From: Chrysoperla carnea
Lineage: Eukaryota; Arthropoda; Insecta; Neuroptera; Chrysopidae
Length of the DNA stretch: 64,000 bases
Direction: 5' to 3'
Assembly: GCF_905475395.1 (NCBI RefSeq)
Contig: NC_058338.1
Coordinates: 38,745,435 to 38,809,434 of the forward strand
The translations under genes and the position numbers were made by a program. The notes under the pieces are model-generated. The model was given only the letters and a program-made list of their open reading frames with translations. It was not told where the DNA came from and made no database searches. Positions 1-13,518 of this stretch are shown in pieces (the first letter of the stretch is position 1; each line of letters opens with the position of its first letter).

Positions 1-1652
1 ATTATATATCTGTATGGAAAACTTCTATACTATATAGAAGTAAAAATGTATATAAACAGCTTTTTCGTTCCAAGAGTTTTCTGTGTTTTTTTTGTCTTCA
101 TAGAACAATATATTTATTTTTAGTTTCCTGTACAGTATGTGGTAAAATTTGTACGTGTTAATTTCGTGCCTGTTGTTCCGAAATAATATCGTTCAAGGTT
201 TCTTTACTTACAAATATTATAAATTTGAAGGTTTGTTTATTTTCCTGCTCTCATGTCAAAACGTTTTGACATAATTCTTGCATATGTGGAAACATGTTTC
301 ATTTCAGAAAGATTACTAAAAAAGTTAAATAAATATTATATTCCTAACCATTCAGATTCTCACTTTTACAAATTAAATCTTTAAAAAAATCAATCAATAA
401 AAAATTTCAGTATCAATATTTTCACCTCTATCGGTGTTGTTACACTCCAAATAGTATTTTTACGCTAACTTCATCATAATTTTTTTTTAATATGGAGTTC
501 GGAATTGCCTAGTTTTAGTACTTTTGAGCTTTTAATATCTGTTACTTTAGTTAAAATTTAGTTCAAAAATGTTAGGAGTAACCTTTTATACAAGGTACTG
601 TTCGAAAAGTAAAATATTTGCCTGATTTTCACAGCTGCTAAAATAAACTTTCCAATTACATTCTATAATATTTCGAAAATAAAAATAATTAAATTAAACA
701 TATTTTCGTTTACATAAAAAAACCCGTAATTGTAAAAATAAATTTAACGAATTCACTATTGATAACAAAATATCAGTTTATACTTATGTAAACCTTTAGT
801 AGTGCAACTTTTGAAGATAGTCACTTAATCAAAAATCGTGAGCTAACAGTTTTTTTTTCAGAACTCCTAAAAGCCCTTAGTCTATCTATCAATTTAGGGT
901 TTTCATTGAAAAACGAACTAAATCCATAAAAATCGGGTAGAAACTGTTCAATTTTCTGGGGCTAGTATACAAATTTTTCAAAGAAGAAGTTTTAACAAAC
1001 ACATCCTTGCAATATATTTTCAAAAAAGATTTTGCTGCCTTCTTGCTAAGTAGTTAATATTAGCATAATATTAAATGATTCGAAATTTTGATATGTTCAA
1101 ATTTACTAACATATAACTCCATTGGGAAAATCATTTTGCCATGCGACAACATGTAGACAAGAATAGAACTACGACAACCATACCATCTCTGGTTTTTTAA
1201 GATTTAAGCCTGTATTAGAGTTATATCAACTACTTGGCGTCATTGGCTATTTTCCCAATATTAAAGCAAAATCTGATACTTCTAGAGAAAAAACTATATT
1301 TTAGTTTTCTGTACCTTTAGGACAAACACATTTCATTAGCAGAAAAATGAAAAATCTTATTTATATATGAATAGAAAAATTCTTTAGAAACTACTCTTAT
1401 TAAATTAAGTAATACACAGCAAAATATCCATGCACTTGTGACGGCCATTTCGAAAAGTGTTTACTGTTTACTACAATCGTTTTTATTTTATATATCTAAC
1501 TATGCTAGTTCAGTTCCGTTCTCCGTTATTCGTAAACAGCATGAATACATACGGTCATCATTGTACCTCCTTTTGCTCCATAAAACAAATGTATACTAAT
1601 AGTAATAACAATCTGTATACAGTGAACACAGCTTATAACAAAATCAGTGATT

Positions 1653-1739
1653 GTAGAGTTTGTCCACACCAAAGTGGCGTTGAACAAGAGAGAGTGTAAA
1701 CACGAGTGCACATACCACTTTGGTGTGGACAAACTCTAC
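1653..1739. repeat. Perfect 25-bp inverted repeat
   Basis: The arms 1653-1677 and 1715-1739 are exact reverse complements (left arm begins GTAGAGTTTGTCC) with a 37-bp spacer. The DNA just downstream (about 1780-2040) is richer in G+C than its surroundings, so this may be one end of a mobile element or a hairpin-forming element. No gene is attached to it. Confidence 0.85.
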
Positions 1740-2342
1740 GTTTTCTTAAAAGTCTCTAATTAAGTCATGTTGTAATGATGTCCGGGGGTGAAATACACCT
1801 ATAGCATAAGTAAAATTCATTGTGATATAAAAATAGGTAACACTTTACCCCAAAACTCATTTGAAGCTGATCAAGAACAACAAGATGGCTTGCAAATTTT
1901 GAAATCCGAGAAGTGGTTGAGTGATTTACGTGAGTGCATCTTCGCATTGCAAGAGGTTGGCTTAGTCGCAAAGAAGTTGTATCATAATTACCGTCCCCGC
2001 CTCATAGTAGTAACTCCGATAGCAGTCGCGCTTAGGTAGCAGTTTCAAACATTCTACATTTACCTGCCAACCAGTGCGTTTTGACATAAATGTTACTATG
2101 TTGTTTGTAATGTCCCTTCGAAAGAAAATAATATTTTTTAAGCAACACTTACAATGGTACACTAACCATATTTCTCTTGTGTACGAAAAAACATTCTTTT
2201 CTTTCTCTTATGACTTATTTCTAGTCGTAAGAAAATAACTTGACTGTGGAGGATGCACGCGCATCGCATATTTTTATATATAAATATATGCATGTAAAAT
2301 TCTAACTTGAACTTTTATACATAGTTTACCATAATATCTCCG

Positions 2343-2470
2343 TTTTCTGTAATAGTGTCCCATTATTGAACGCAAGAGTTAAAAACTTCAGAACCCAATA
2401 ATATCCTCTATAGTCGACAAATTCAATCTAATCAACTCGAAATTAAAACTGTACAGTTATCAAAAAAGTT
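2343..2470 (+). repeat. Dispersed repeat C, copy 1
   Basis: Starting at TTTTCTGTAATAGTGTC, this stretch matches 30134-30262 in the same orientation, including shared blocks GAACGCAAG, ACTTCAGAACCCAAT and CCTCTATAGTCGACAAA. The two copies have drifted apart by substitutions and small indels. I see no coding potential or terminal structure. It is probably a fragment of an interspersed element. Confidence 0.75.
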
Positions 2471-4543
2471 ACATATAGTAATAAATTTTTTTTTTAATTT
2501 GTGACTGTTGATGGATTCGAACTAAGTAATCACTAAAATTACAAAATACATATCCATGCTTTTACTCGCTTAGTTATCTGATGTACAAAGAAATGACAAT
2601 AATATTCCCATTTATTATAAATGTTCCCTATGACTAGAAGTAAGTAATCTTATGATAGTATTCACTTAAAATACACCACCATATTTCATTCAAAAGTAGC
2701 TTACATACAGTTAGAAGCGGTAAGCCGGTTGTCTATTAAGCTTGTATCTGTTAGTTTTGTGCCATTTTTTGACCGTTTCCTTAGATCTATAATTCCTTGA
2801 AATGTTTCTATCACATCATTTAGAAATAGTACCTACTAACATGAAAACTCATCGAAATTTGTTAATAAAAATCGATCAGTTCAACCGCATGAATATTCTT
2901 CATTTACAGGAAGTCTATTTATGGACAAGCGCTACGACCAGGACCATATGTATTAAAAAACTATGTTTGGCTACAGACTCACTTTGTTAAAACTGATCTT
3001 AATAAAAAAAAAAAAAAGAATCATTATTTATCCGAAACCTTAGCAGTATATTACCCCAGAATTGTCTGTAGATAATTTTAGTGAAACTTCCATGTTTTTC
3101 TATCGAATTCGTTTTGTGTCACTGACGAAAAAGGATTTCCCGAAGACATTATCTTGTGTAATACAAAGTAAGATATAAATGGTTTTACTGTACTTGTTTA
3201 GTGTTATGTAGTCGTTCCTTATATGTTAGTCTGTCAGTCAGGCAGTTATTCGAGTAAAACGTATCTTGTCATATTATAATAACAAATAACAAGAAAAGTA
3301 CACACATTTCATCTCCATCTCGGCCAAAACAGTAGTATTCATTTTATGATTTTCCTGCAGAACACGTGTTGCGTTTAACCGTATACACACATCTACCAAC
3401 ATCAAACCCATCTATCTACTAGTACTCTGCTGGTTGTTTCTCATTCGTAGTTCGTCCTCTAATATTTATTTACCCAAATGTTTACCTTTTACATGTACAA
3501 AATGTATATTATTTTATCCATTCTAGAAAATAACTATTCGGCAACGGCAATAGTTGTTATATTTTACATATTTTACTATTTGTAATATGAAGTGGAATAA
3601 ATTTTACATAACATAATGAAAGGTAAATTTTCTTGACATTATAACAAGAGAAGTACTTACTTTTACAGTTTATATGTTTTACAGTTAACACGCTTGGATT
3701 TGAACTCGTTATCTGTATAGTAATTTTGTGAAATGGTATGCCTAAATATATATTAGTTTAGTACAAAGTTTATCAAAATTATTCAATAGGGTATTTCACC
3801 TTCTGTAAACCATTATTAGATGATATTTGTAGAACCCATAAAAAGTGTTTAATTTTAATTATTTTATAAATTTTTTGAAAAAATAAAAAAATTCGATTTA
3901 AATAACTCATCAATAATATATGTTGTTCAAGCAACAGTTAAGGGTCAACGGTAGCGGAAAAATCGAAACTATTATCCAGTTTAAATTTATTGACTTGACT
4001 TTTTATTGGTTTCGCATATTCAATTCAAGCTTACATAGATGTTGATTACAATTAGTACCATCTGTTATCAAATAAAATAATCCATTTTTTATATATTTAT
4101 TGTCCATCGACGCATGCAAAATCTATAAAATTTAATATCTGCCATTTTCAATCAAATAGGATGAGGAGCTTATCTAGGGCGTCTTTGAGTTTTGGAGCAC
4201 CTCATATAAATATTAAAGTACCTGGATGACCGAGGTTTGCTCGATATTTTTTGAGTTAAAAAGCCACAAATTTTATCTCTAATATAAGAATCGCTTAAAA
4301 TGTCTCCATGCAAATATTAATTTGAATGTCTTGGTAATGTATTTTATTTCATTAACGACTATATATACCAATAGATGTCAGGAAGAGTTATATGTTGCAG
4401 TGTATGTTTCAGTTTTTTCTGAAAACACGGATAAAACAACGTTTTTTTTTTTTAAATGAAACCTGGCTAGATCATTTTTTCGTCCCAAAAAACCCCTGCA
4501 TACTCATTTTGATGAAAATCGTTGGACCCATTTCCGAGATCGT

Positions 4544-4545
<2 letters not shown>

Positions 4546-4614
<69 letters not shown>
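4546..4614. repeat. (TA)n microsatellite
   Basis: Uninterrupted AT/TA dinucleotide tract of about 69 bp. It directly follows a stretch (about 4480-4545) ending in GTTGGACCCATTTCCGAGAT, which resembles the 3' end of an RTE-type non-LTR element. The tract could be a tail that grew from that end. Collapse or expansion in assembly is possible. Confidence 0.95.
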
Positions 4615-4618
<4 letters not shown>

Positions 4619-4690
4619 AATTGCTCGTTTATATATAAGATATAAACATCAAATTGTAATGCAAATTAAACAAATAAAAAAACAAACAGT

Positions 4691-5165
4691 TGACTAAGTT
4701 AATTGTTGAAATACCATGTATAGACAGTTTGATGACCCAATCGTTTGTTTTTTGACGTCACGTAAGTAAATAAAAATAGCCACTCTTAGATAGCCACCCA
4801 TTCATGACTAATATTAATATATAATAGATACCATAAAATTTGCACCTAATTTGCACCCTCGTGGGTAAACAGTGATGTTTACAAACAAAAGTTGACCTAT
4901 ATTGCTCATTTGCGAGCTCAACTTCACTTTTTACGTCCGAAGCACGCCATAAAATTTATATTTCAGCTTGATATCTCTTTTCGTTTTTTATTTATCGTGA
5001 TGTCATGCGGACAGACGGACAACCGGAAATGGATTAATTATCTGATTTTATGAACACCTATACCAAAATTATGTTGGTAGCATGAATATTTTTAAGCGTC
5101 ACAAACTTTAGACTAAACTTAATATATATAGGTATCTTGATATATTTCATATATATATGGTATAA
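4691..5165 (+). repeat. Dispersed repeat A, copy 1
   Basis: Begins near TGACTAAGTTAATTGTTG and ends near CATATATATATGGTAT. Copies lie at about 13519-14064 (opposite strand) and 15112-15569 (same strand). Shared blocks include GTTGAAATACCAT near one end, GGACAGACGGACA inside, and GACTAAACTTA followed by a GATATAT-rich end. There is no ORF of note. The repeated boundaries suggest a non-autonomous transposable element of about 450-550 bp. Confidence 0.75.
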
Positions 5166-5858
5166 AAATAGCGATCCTTAAATAACCAATAATCATGAAA
5201 TTAAATTCAGTAATCAGTAATATTATCAAATATCAAAACTTTCCAACTAATAAATTCCACCAAAACATATATAGACAAACTAAGCAATTAACAAATATAC
5301 ATATAATTAAAATATTACATAAAATAATCCTGTTTACGACAGCAGAAGTAAAATACTGAATAAAAGAAAATTGTGTAAAATATTTCTGTGCTAAAGTATA
5401 AAATATAAGGATTATCATTTATGTTTGTGGTTAGGCTTTACTTTTTCATCGCAAGATTGAATGTATGTGGTTTACATTAGTTTATTCCTATCTAATTGTA
5501 TGTATAGATACTTAAAATTTACATCAATAGTAACTATCGTTGGTAATTGCTGTTACCATTATACTTACTAGACTGATCAAATAATTCTATTGTATTTTAC
5601 TCCTATCATCTTAGGGTTTCACCTCGAAATCTAACCGAATAAGCTGAATTTTTGTACAAACCTTTATTTAGATAGTACAAATGTTATCACATATAGTCAC
5701 TCGTGCGCGTCTTTAGATATTCAAAGTCAAAGGTCTAGAAAACCAGTTTTTTGTGAATATCTCGTTTCTTTTGCCTTCAATCGTATTAGCATTCATTATA
5801 AAAGTTGTGAAAGATGAAATTTTCTACAAATTTTGTCTGAAACTTTTGTACGTTGAAC

Positions 5859-6165
5859 CGTTTTTGAAAAAGAGGGCGCAGAAGATGGTGCGCTCAGCTT
5901 AACGTACTTCAGTGCTGGGGCAATATTTATAAATATAAGTAATTATTTAAGTAGTATTTAATAAATAATTATTGAAAAAAACCGCATAATAGACTAAGAT
6001 TCACGATTGACCCTGTGTATTATATGGTTTTTTTTACTAAATTATCGATTAAATACTGCTAAAATAATTATTTAATACCATATATTTATAAATATCGACC
6101 CTGCACTAAGGTACATAAAACTCAGAGCTCCATCTAGTCTGCGCCTTCTTATTTAAAAAACAGTA
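5859..6165. repeat. Imperfect palindrome (foldback element)
   Basis: The left arm, about 5859-5975, contains GGGCGCAGAAGATGG and TGGGGCAATATTTATAAATAT. It is the imperfect reverse complement of the right arm, about 6035-6165, which contains ATATTTATAAATATCGACCC and CCATCTAGTCTGCGCC. A third copy of the inner block, in the left-arm orientation, lies at about 6183-6253. This is typical of foldback or MITE-like elements. No coding sequence is present. Confidence 0.75.
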
Positions 6166-6299
6166 TCTTAGCGATACGTACCTTAGTACAGGGTCAATAT
6201 TTATACAATGTATTAAATAATTTAAATAATATTTATCTATCCCAGTCTATTATCCGGAAAAATAAAAATTTGATTCGAGTTCGTATGATTAAACTAGCT

Positions 6300-6370
6300 T
6301 GACTTGAATGCGAGAGGTCCGGGTTTGGCTCCTGGTGCGAGTGTATTTTTTTCAATTCTCTTTAAAACAT
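6300..6370 (+). repeat. SINE-like fragment, copy 1
   Basis: Contains GGTCCGGGTTTGGCTCC, which resembles a pol III B box, followed by GAGTGTATTTTTTTCAATTC. The same 3' segment recurs in reverse orientation at about 15240-15340, inside repeat A copy 3. A tRNA-derived SINE fragment is the simplest reading. No convincing A box is visible and it is not a functional tRNA gene. Confidence 0.45.
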
Positions 6371-7304
6371 CAATTTAAGAACAATTCAATATATAATTTT
6401 TATGTAAAAAAAATGCATAATTTAACAACTTAAATCTAAGAATTTCCTGCTTATGAAGACATTAAAGTATAAACATGATTTATAGGCCATCTTAAAAAAC
6501 GTGCTTTTTCCAATTCAAATTTCTAAGAATTATATGAGAGAAAAAAAATCTGATAGGTGGTAAACCAACCTGTGTGTATACTCGATTTCATTTAAATTGC
6601 ACCAGTGAAAACATTCTGAGTGTAATCATCACATGTAATATTATAGTAATATCACTTAGAATGTTTTAACTCTTGCATAGATAGGTAATATGTAACTGAT
6701 AGGTAGGTAGTACAATTATCCTATACACAATCAATGTGGTAAACATTTTGCATGTGTTTGTTATGTGTTATGTTATATAACTATTAACGTTGCTGGCTAC
6801 TAAAAGCAGATTATATTTTCCTACATAATAATCCTCTACTGTAAAATTGAATATAAAATTTTATTGTTATCACCATTATAACTGATTTCTTTTAAATCTC
6901 TCTTTTACTTTTACTAACAATGGTCCCGAGAACCAATTCCGGGATTAAAGTCGATCTAAAAATTCAAGTAACCGAGCGACGTCTTTATTTTTGTGGAATA
7001 TCTCCTATCTATTTTGCATGGAAGTGCTTTAAGAATACTTTTACTGAGTTGTCGGACAATTAATTAATTTGTCGATTGCGTGTGGATTTAATGCTCTTAA
7101 GTTGGCACTGAACAGAAGTGGCCGTCCGATCACTGAAATGTGGATCGATCTTTAAAAAACGCATTTTTAATTTTTTGGGAATTCTAGTCCAGGACAGCGT
7201 TTAACGGAGGACACCAGGACAGCGTTTTAAATAACCGGTATGATGTGGGGTTTAAGCATTGACTAAAGAAAAACTACGTTAGGAAATTGGCGACCAAGAT
7301 ATTT

Positions 7305-7817
7305 TTATTTCTGTGTGTAATGCGTATGAGTTGGATTCAGTATAATATCCCACACTTTATCACAAAAGTTTCTGTTTATCAATAATAATCCAAGAACCAA
7401 AATAATTCCACTTCGGAAAAAATAAATAAATAAAGTGTAGCTAACCTTAACCTGAAATTTCCATACTTTTCGATAAAATACTATTATTACGCCATTGGAA
7501 CCATAACAAAAGTTTTTTACTACATACATAACAAAACGAATGTATTTTGAAATACACTCAACGATCGCATTAAGATTTCGTTCCCCTTTTAGGTCAGAGC
7601 CTTGTAAATTTATGTTGGTAGTTTGAAACACTTCGTTAAATTGGTCAACTTTACTTGCATCATACAGACGATGACTACTGTTTAAATGACTATTGCAGCT
7701 TTGTGTACGAACATAAACGCAGTAAATAAAACATAGTTCTTTTCGAATAAAATTTTGAATGTGCATGTGGATTGTCCTGTAATCGGTGCAATAGAGCATA
7801 ATTGCCAAATTATTCAA
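7305..7817 (-). other. Unassigned 170-codon open reading frame
   Basis: This is the longest open frame in the first 20 kb. The middle part (about residues 85-115) is hydrophobic and loosely recalls membrane helices of insect chemoreceptors, for example the run SKYIRFVMYVVKNF. A possible splice donor CAG|GTTAAG follows the residues KVWKFQ. There is no supporting exon nearby, no conserved motif I can name, and codon use looks like the AT-rich background. It may be a decayed receptor exon or chance. Confidence 0.15.
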
Positions 7818-7904
7818 ACATTGCTTAATTTCAAACTAGATAAATACGCGAGTGGCTTCTCTTGGTAGGAGTATAATCTTCTTAAAATCTTTACCTTCGC
7901 TAAT

Positions 7905-8005
7905 AATGGAAGGGTAGGTGGTATCCTTATCCTATTATAAATGTGAAAGTGAGTCTGTTTGTTTGTTACTCTTTCACGCAAAAACTACTCAATGGTTTAA
8001 CACAT
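7905..8005 (+). mobile_element. RTE/SINE-type retroelement fragment
   Basis: The stretch TATTATAAATGTGAAAGTGA, then CTGTTTGTTTGTTACTCTTTCACGC in two blocks, then AAAACTACTCAATGG, closely resembles a sequence common in insect RTE-type non-LTR elements and derived SINEs. Only a short piece is present, with no coding capacity. Confidence 0.6.
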
Positions 8006-10751
8006 GAGCTATAATTTATAAAAATATTAATAATATTTATTTTGTTGCCATCCTACTATCTATGAACATTATTGTAAAGCCTAAATTAAAGATTTCTGTA
8101 AAAAGGGTGAACGAAATACATCTTGTGGCCATCTGTTCAACCAGGGTTTCAGAATAAGGTTTTATTTTACGGAATATTATCTATTCATCTCGTGTAAAAT
8201 TGTTGCTATTTTTCAGTTTGGCTATCATCACTTCTTACACAAAATTCATTATATTTTGAAAATACTAACTAAATGTTACCAGTATTTAATAGGTATACAT
8301 AATAAACCTATTACTTATGCAATGTCCGCATTTATAGATAACGTTTACATGTTGTGAATATATAACGTCTCTATGGTATTATACACAGACTCTTCTATTC
8401 AAAACAGTTTTAGAAGAATACCAACCATGTAGAACGAAAACAATAACAAAAAGACCAATAATAATGTAACAATAATATTCAGTACAAATACAGAAGAACT
8501 ACACAATTCTATATAAATCTTGAAATACTCTCGACGGTAGTTATTGTGGTAGATATTATCCGGGTCTTTTTATAACCATTAAATAGAATTCTTTTAGCCG
8601 TTTTATTCAAAATCCTTGTCTTCAACGCTAACTATATAGAACTATGAACTAGAAAGTGAAGTTAAAAGCAGCGGATCTTTCTCAAGTCTATAGATAGTGA
8701 AATTTTAAAACTTAATTAATGGCATATAAAAGACGAGGAGTCATAAGCCCGATCAGTCATTTGCATAGAACTTTGTAACACACTTGATAATTTTTAAACA
8801 AGAGTGTCGCCAAGGAGAAGGGGTAAGGAGGGGAAAAAATAATATAGGTATACAAAAAAAAAATAGTCATGGGGACTATCGACGCAAGTGAAAACTTAAA
8901 ACTTTGGAATATCTTTCCTTTTTTTTTTAAATTTTGTAACTAATTATTATAATATAAATAATAAGCGACCTTAAATAAAATAAATACAAAAAAAATAAAA
9001 TTTCTTAATTTGTAAATTGAAATTATTAACTTGTGTATAAAAACTATTAATTAAAACGATTTAATATATATAAATCCTAGAACTAAGTGTGCTTGCTCAA
9101 TGTTGCTTAATTTCAGTAATCGAGTGAGAACCATTGTTTCCAATTTCATTTCAAAAAAACTTTTTTAACGATGTTCCAGCATGGTATTTGCAGTTTCTAT
9201 GTTAAAGCAATGGTACAATTTTTTTTTTCGACAGAATTTAACGAAAAATTAAATTTAAGAATTTAATAATGCTTACTATTAATTCCCAAAGTTTCAGAAA
9301 TTTTGACCGTTTAAAATGGGAAATAATTATGCCAACGTCCCAATTTCGATCAATTTACGTCAAAATTAATATCTCGAAAGTGAAAATTAATTTCTAAATT
9401 TTTTTTTTAGAATTGTATTGTATAAACATTTTTTTCTACTTTTTCTTCAATATATAATAAAATCATAAAAAATAGTTGGAGAGACCGGACATTTTACATG
9501 CTTTAAATGGGACATGACCCTCAAAATCGCGAACTTTGTCTTTAAATATCTCGCGATCTAAACGGTCAAAAATTATGAAATTTTAGGAATTCATAAATAA
9601 AGCTATTATAAACCCGAGAAAAAAAATTCGGCCAAATCTGTCGAAAAGTGATTTCATGCTGGTACTACCTTAAATAAAATATAAAGATAAAAGTATAAAA
9701 GTTGTTTAGAAATCAAATGATATCAAGGTATACCTAGTCGGAAATATATATTGCAGTGTCCCCATTGCGGGTCTAAATCATTACATGATATACAAAAATA
9801 CACCAACGATTAAAGGTCAATAATATCATAACTTTTGGTTTAGGGTAAGAAAATTGTGTTAACTGATGTAATTTGTCGTATATTTTTTTCGCATAAGTGA
9901 ATTTTGAAATGTATTCAACTGTGAATATTTAAACTTAAAGAGCAAACCATCAATAGATAAAATTTATTTGTGGAAGAAAAACAAGAATTGAAAATCGTAA
10001 AAATGCTATATCCTGCTGTAAAAGTTTCATTTTAAATAAATTCAAACCAAGATTTTATTAAACAGAAACCACAATATTACATTACATTACAATATTACCA
10101 TTTTATATACCATTTATTTTTAACTAAATAAAATCTTATATATTATTTCTCTAGCCTGTCGGATCGCGAGATCTTCTTTATTCTTTTATCAATTTCCATG
10201 ATTTAACCCTCCTTTTTCAATTTTAATTGCAAATAAATTTTAGCGAATTGCCGAAGGAAATGGAGCTATTGCTTTTGTACTGATGATGGAATTTTGAAAA
10301 ATTTCTTCAAATGTTCAACAATCTTACCTAATAGATCTCGAAAATGATCATTGTTAATAGTATACATCTATACGTCTATGTGTCGGTAAGCTCTCTAACG
10401 GTCGCAATTTAAGTCCGATTTGAATAAAATTTGGTATCAAGAAGGGTTTTGGTATTTGACAGGTCAAGTTCGTTAATGAGAAAAATCGACATATAAACAA
10501 GGGCTGGAGATTACGCAAAGTATAAAATTTTGAATTTTTTCAAAATAAAAAATATTTTTGTATTTTTTAATGAGTTTTAAGCAAAGAAGTACCAATGTCG
10601 CAATTTATCTCTACTCATCGCTTTTGGAAATGTTTTCAACACTTCTTGATGCTATTACGCAAGGAATGGAGAAAATCTGAGATAGCTATCACCTTTCATT
10701 CACTAGCAATCGTCAACGGAAAATGTCCCCGAACGCTCACACACAATAAAA

Positions 10752-10845
10752 CGTAAAGATATGCCGAAAATATCGATTTGGATTTTCGAATCAATTACAA
10801 GAACTTTTCTATAGTGGGAAGTTAAAAAATTAATATAAAATCAAG
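10752..10845 (+). repeat. Dispersed repeat D, copy 1
   Basis: Similar in the same orientation to about 63003-63095. Both contain a GTAAAGATATG start, ATCGATTT/TTCGATTT in the middle and ATAGTGGGAAGTTA/ACAGTGGGAAATTA near the end. No ORF. The copy at the end of the window is preceded by a duplicated module that is missing here. Confidence 0.6.
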
Positions 10846-13127
10846 TAAAGAAAATTTGTAGTAAATAAATCATTAAATCATTAAGTGAAAAAAATTATAT
10901 AAAATATAAAAAAAATTAGATGTTGAAAGCTTTATGTTTCAACTCACAGTTCATTTGATATAAAGATATAAAACGTTTGGATAGGCGCTAATCCAAGTAA
11001 AGTATCAATCATAACTCGTGCATGTTAGTTTCATAAAAATATGAACGCTAAACAAGTAAAAGGTCAGAAATTGAAGCACGTTATGATTTATAATGCCTTA
11101 TGTAATAAATCTCTTACTTTTTAAAAACTTGAATTACAAAACCAGAATGCTAGATTTTTACATTCAATTTCTGTTAAAAAAAAAAATTAATTTTTAACTT
11201 TCTAAGCATGTTCTTTGGTCCCTTATCAGTTATGAATCAGAGCATGTCCCAAGTTAGAAAATACCTGCTAGATGGAATTTTTCGAGAGAAATTATCAAAA
11301 ATAAAACGGAAAAGATCAGAAAACGTCAAAGAACTTTGGCGTTTTGGTATTGGGTCACTCGTTAATGATAATGTAACAATAGCTTTATTCGACTCAATTC
11401 AGATGTGTTACATATTACATTCCTAACGAAATTTACATTGTCTATCTACAATATATTAATAATACTGAAAACTATTAACCCGTATAATTTCGCGTTATAC
11501 ATGAAAAACTATTAATAATTCAAAACAGTTTCAAACGCATATTTTTACTTACTCATGCATAAAATTTTAATAAATATTCGCAGTTATGATTTTTTTTACA
11601 AACATGAATAAATACTTTGACATTGCAATAAACAATTTAAAACATATCTAAATCTGTTTCGCCGGTTCGTTTTAAAATCGTGGTAAAAATTATCAATAAT
11701 ATAAAAGTTGCGATGTATATACTGTACACACATGGATAACAAAAATTGAACAATATACAGGTGTGTAAAAAAAATTATATTAAAATCCTTCTATCACGTC
11801 AGATCTTCTCATTTAGATTTCGAAATCGGAAATTATCTGTTTAACTATTTTGTCTTTGAAACATTTTGTTCTTATTATTCTTGAAGCACCCCATCACAAA
11901 TTAATCAAATGACGTTTATTTGTTGGAATATAATGAACTGATAATTTTCAAGACTGGAAGAACCTATTCCTTAATTTTCGTTTTTCAAATGAGTTTTGAA
12001 AGAAAACTTGACGTAATAGGAGTTTTTTTTTTAGATGTTGCCGAGTTTCAGTGGGTAAAAATCGTACATCACGTACATACATTTCAAGTTAAATAAACTC
12101 AAATTTCGTTTTTGGACCCTGCCTATGGTTATTATATTATTTTGTATAAAAAATAAATTTTTTGCACACATGCATGAAATGTACTTGTAGCCCTTGATCA
12201 TATTTTATTTAACATTAGTTCAAGTTTTTTAGCTTCTGTGTGTAGATATCTTTCTACATTGTGTATACCCACAATAAAATGGGGTTATTGGATGGTAAAA
12301 TGATAGAGGCAACAAAGTTCAACTTGTTGGTGGTGATTTTATCATAAAATTCAAATTATTTATTGGGTATAATTAAAAAATGTATTTGACCATATGTGTG
12401 TCGTATTTCATTTCGATAATGATTGGTTAATTATAATAATAGCTCAGTATCACTCTATATAGGGTTTGTGTGGAACTAACTAACCATACCACTTGCATTG
12501 ATATGTTTCAAAAATTGTGGGTAAAGAAGAAACCAGTGAATAATCAAACTACATAATAGAAGATATAAACCCTCGTAAATTACACAGGCTTATAAAGTAC
12601 AGCGTACTGTTAACCCCGATCGAAAATGGCTAAAATTTGAATATGCTGCATTATAAGTCTTTCTGATCAATTTTTCAAATTTTAAACCCCATGTTTAATA
12701 GTCAAAATTCGGGATTTTTGATTATCTATCTACTTTCCTTTGTGTATTTGACATGATTACACATGCTTGATAAAAGCTCGCAAAAGCTTTTATATTTTAA
12801 CGACCCAACTTCGAAGTTTACCTCACAATTCTCCATTCTATGGAAAAAAAGACCCTTTTTTGCCAGTCGATAAAAAAATCTCTTTTTTCACTTGAAAACC
12901 AATTTTGAATTTTTTTTTTCTTCAAGACATCAGAAAATTCACATATTTATAAGATAATTTTTATTGTTCTTCTTACTCTAAACTGAATTTGTTTTGCAAC
13001 CCGATTTTAATCCCTCCAATGATTCGTTGATTCGAAACAAGTAGAAATGGATTCAGGAATGCGTCTACACCGATTTTTTTCGAAATTACAATAGTTCTTT
13101 ACTTTGTACGAGTAATTAAAAATAATC

Positions 13128-13423
13128 TTAAGGAAGGTCCCTCGGCAATAATAGAAAAAATAAATTAGTAGATAAGGATCCGAATTTTTAGTATGTTATA
13201 GTTCACGAAATATATTATTGTATAAAACAAAAATTTGGGTATCTTACCGTTCTACCTTCTATTTAGTGTATTTTTAATTAATAAAAACTCTCTTAATTGA
13301 ACGGTAAGATACCCAAATTTTTGTTTTATACAATAATATATTTCGTGAACTATAACATACTAAAAATTCGGATCCTTATCTACTAATTTATTTTTTCTAT
13401 TACTGGCGAGTCACCCTCCTTAA
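13128..13423. mobile_element. Near-perfect palindrome bounded by TTAA (MITE-like)
   Basis: The left half (13128 to about 13252) and right half (about 13299-13423) are near-perfect reverse complements around a loop of about 46 bp. Inner arms share AAAATTTGGGTATCTTACCG with its complement. The outer ends read TTAAGGAAGG and CCCTCCTTAA, so both ends carry TTAA, the target site duplicated by piggyBac-type transposases. The arms differ only by a few bases near the outer ends, which suggests recent origin. No transposase is encoded. Confidence 0.85.
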
Positions 13424-13518
13424 GTATACATTTTGTAATTTTCACTTTGTGTAGTAATTTTAATACAATTTTCTACCAAGTTCAAAGATAACTTGTTTGA
13501 ATTATTTTAATTATTTTT

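Noticed and set aside
4392-4697. 101-codon frame with a long Ile-Tyr run
   Set aside because: The run is the (TA)n microsatellite read as protein.
6310-6350. Possible tRNA gene
   Set aside because: Only a B-box-like word is present; no cloverleaf can be drawn, and the segment is repeated at 15240-15340.
11208-11426. 72-codon plus-strand frame with a basic helical segment
   Set aside because: The amino-acid sequence looks plausible, but there is no family resemblance, no flanking exon and no repeat match; too weak to call.
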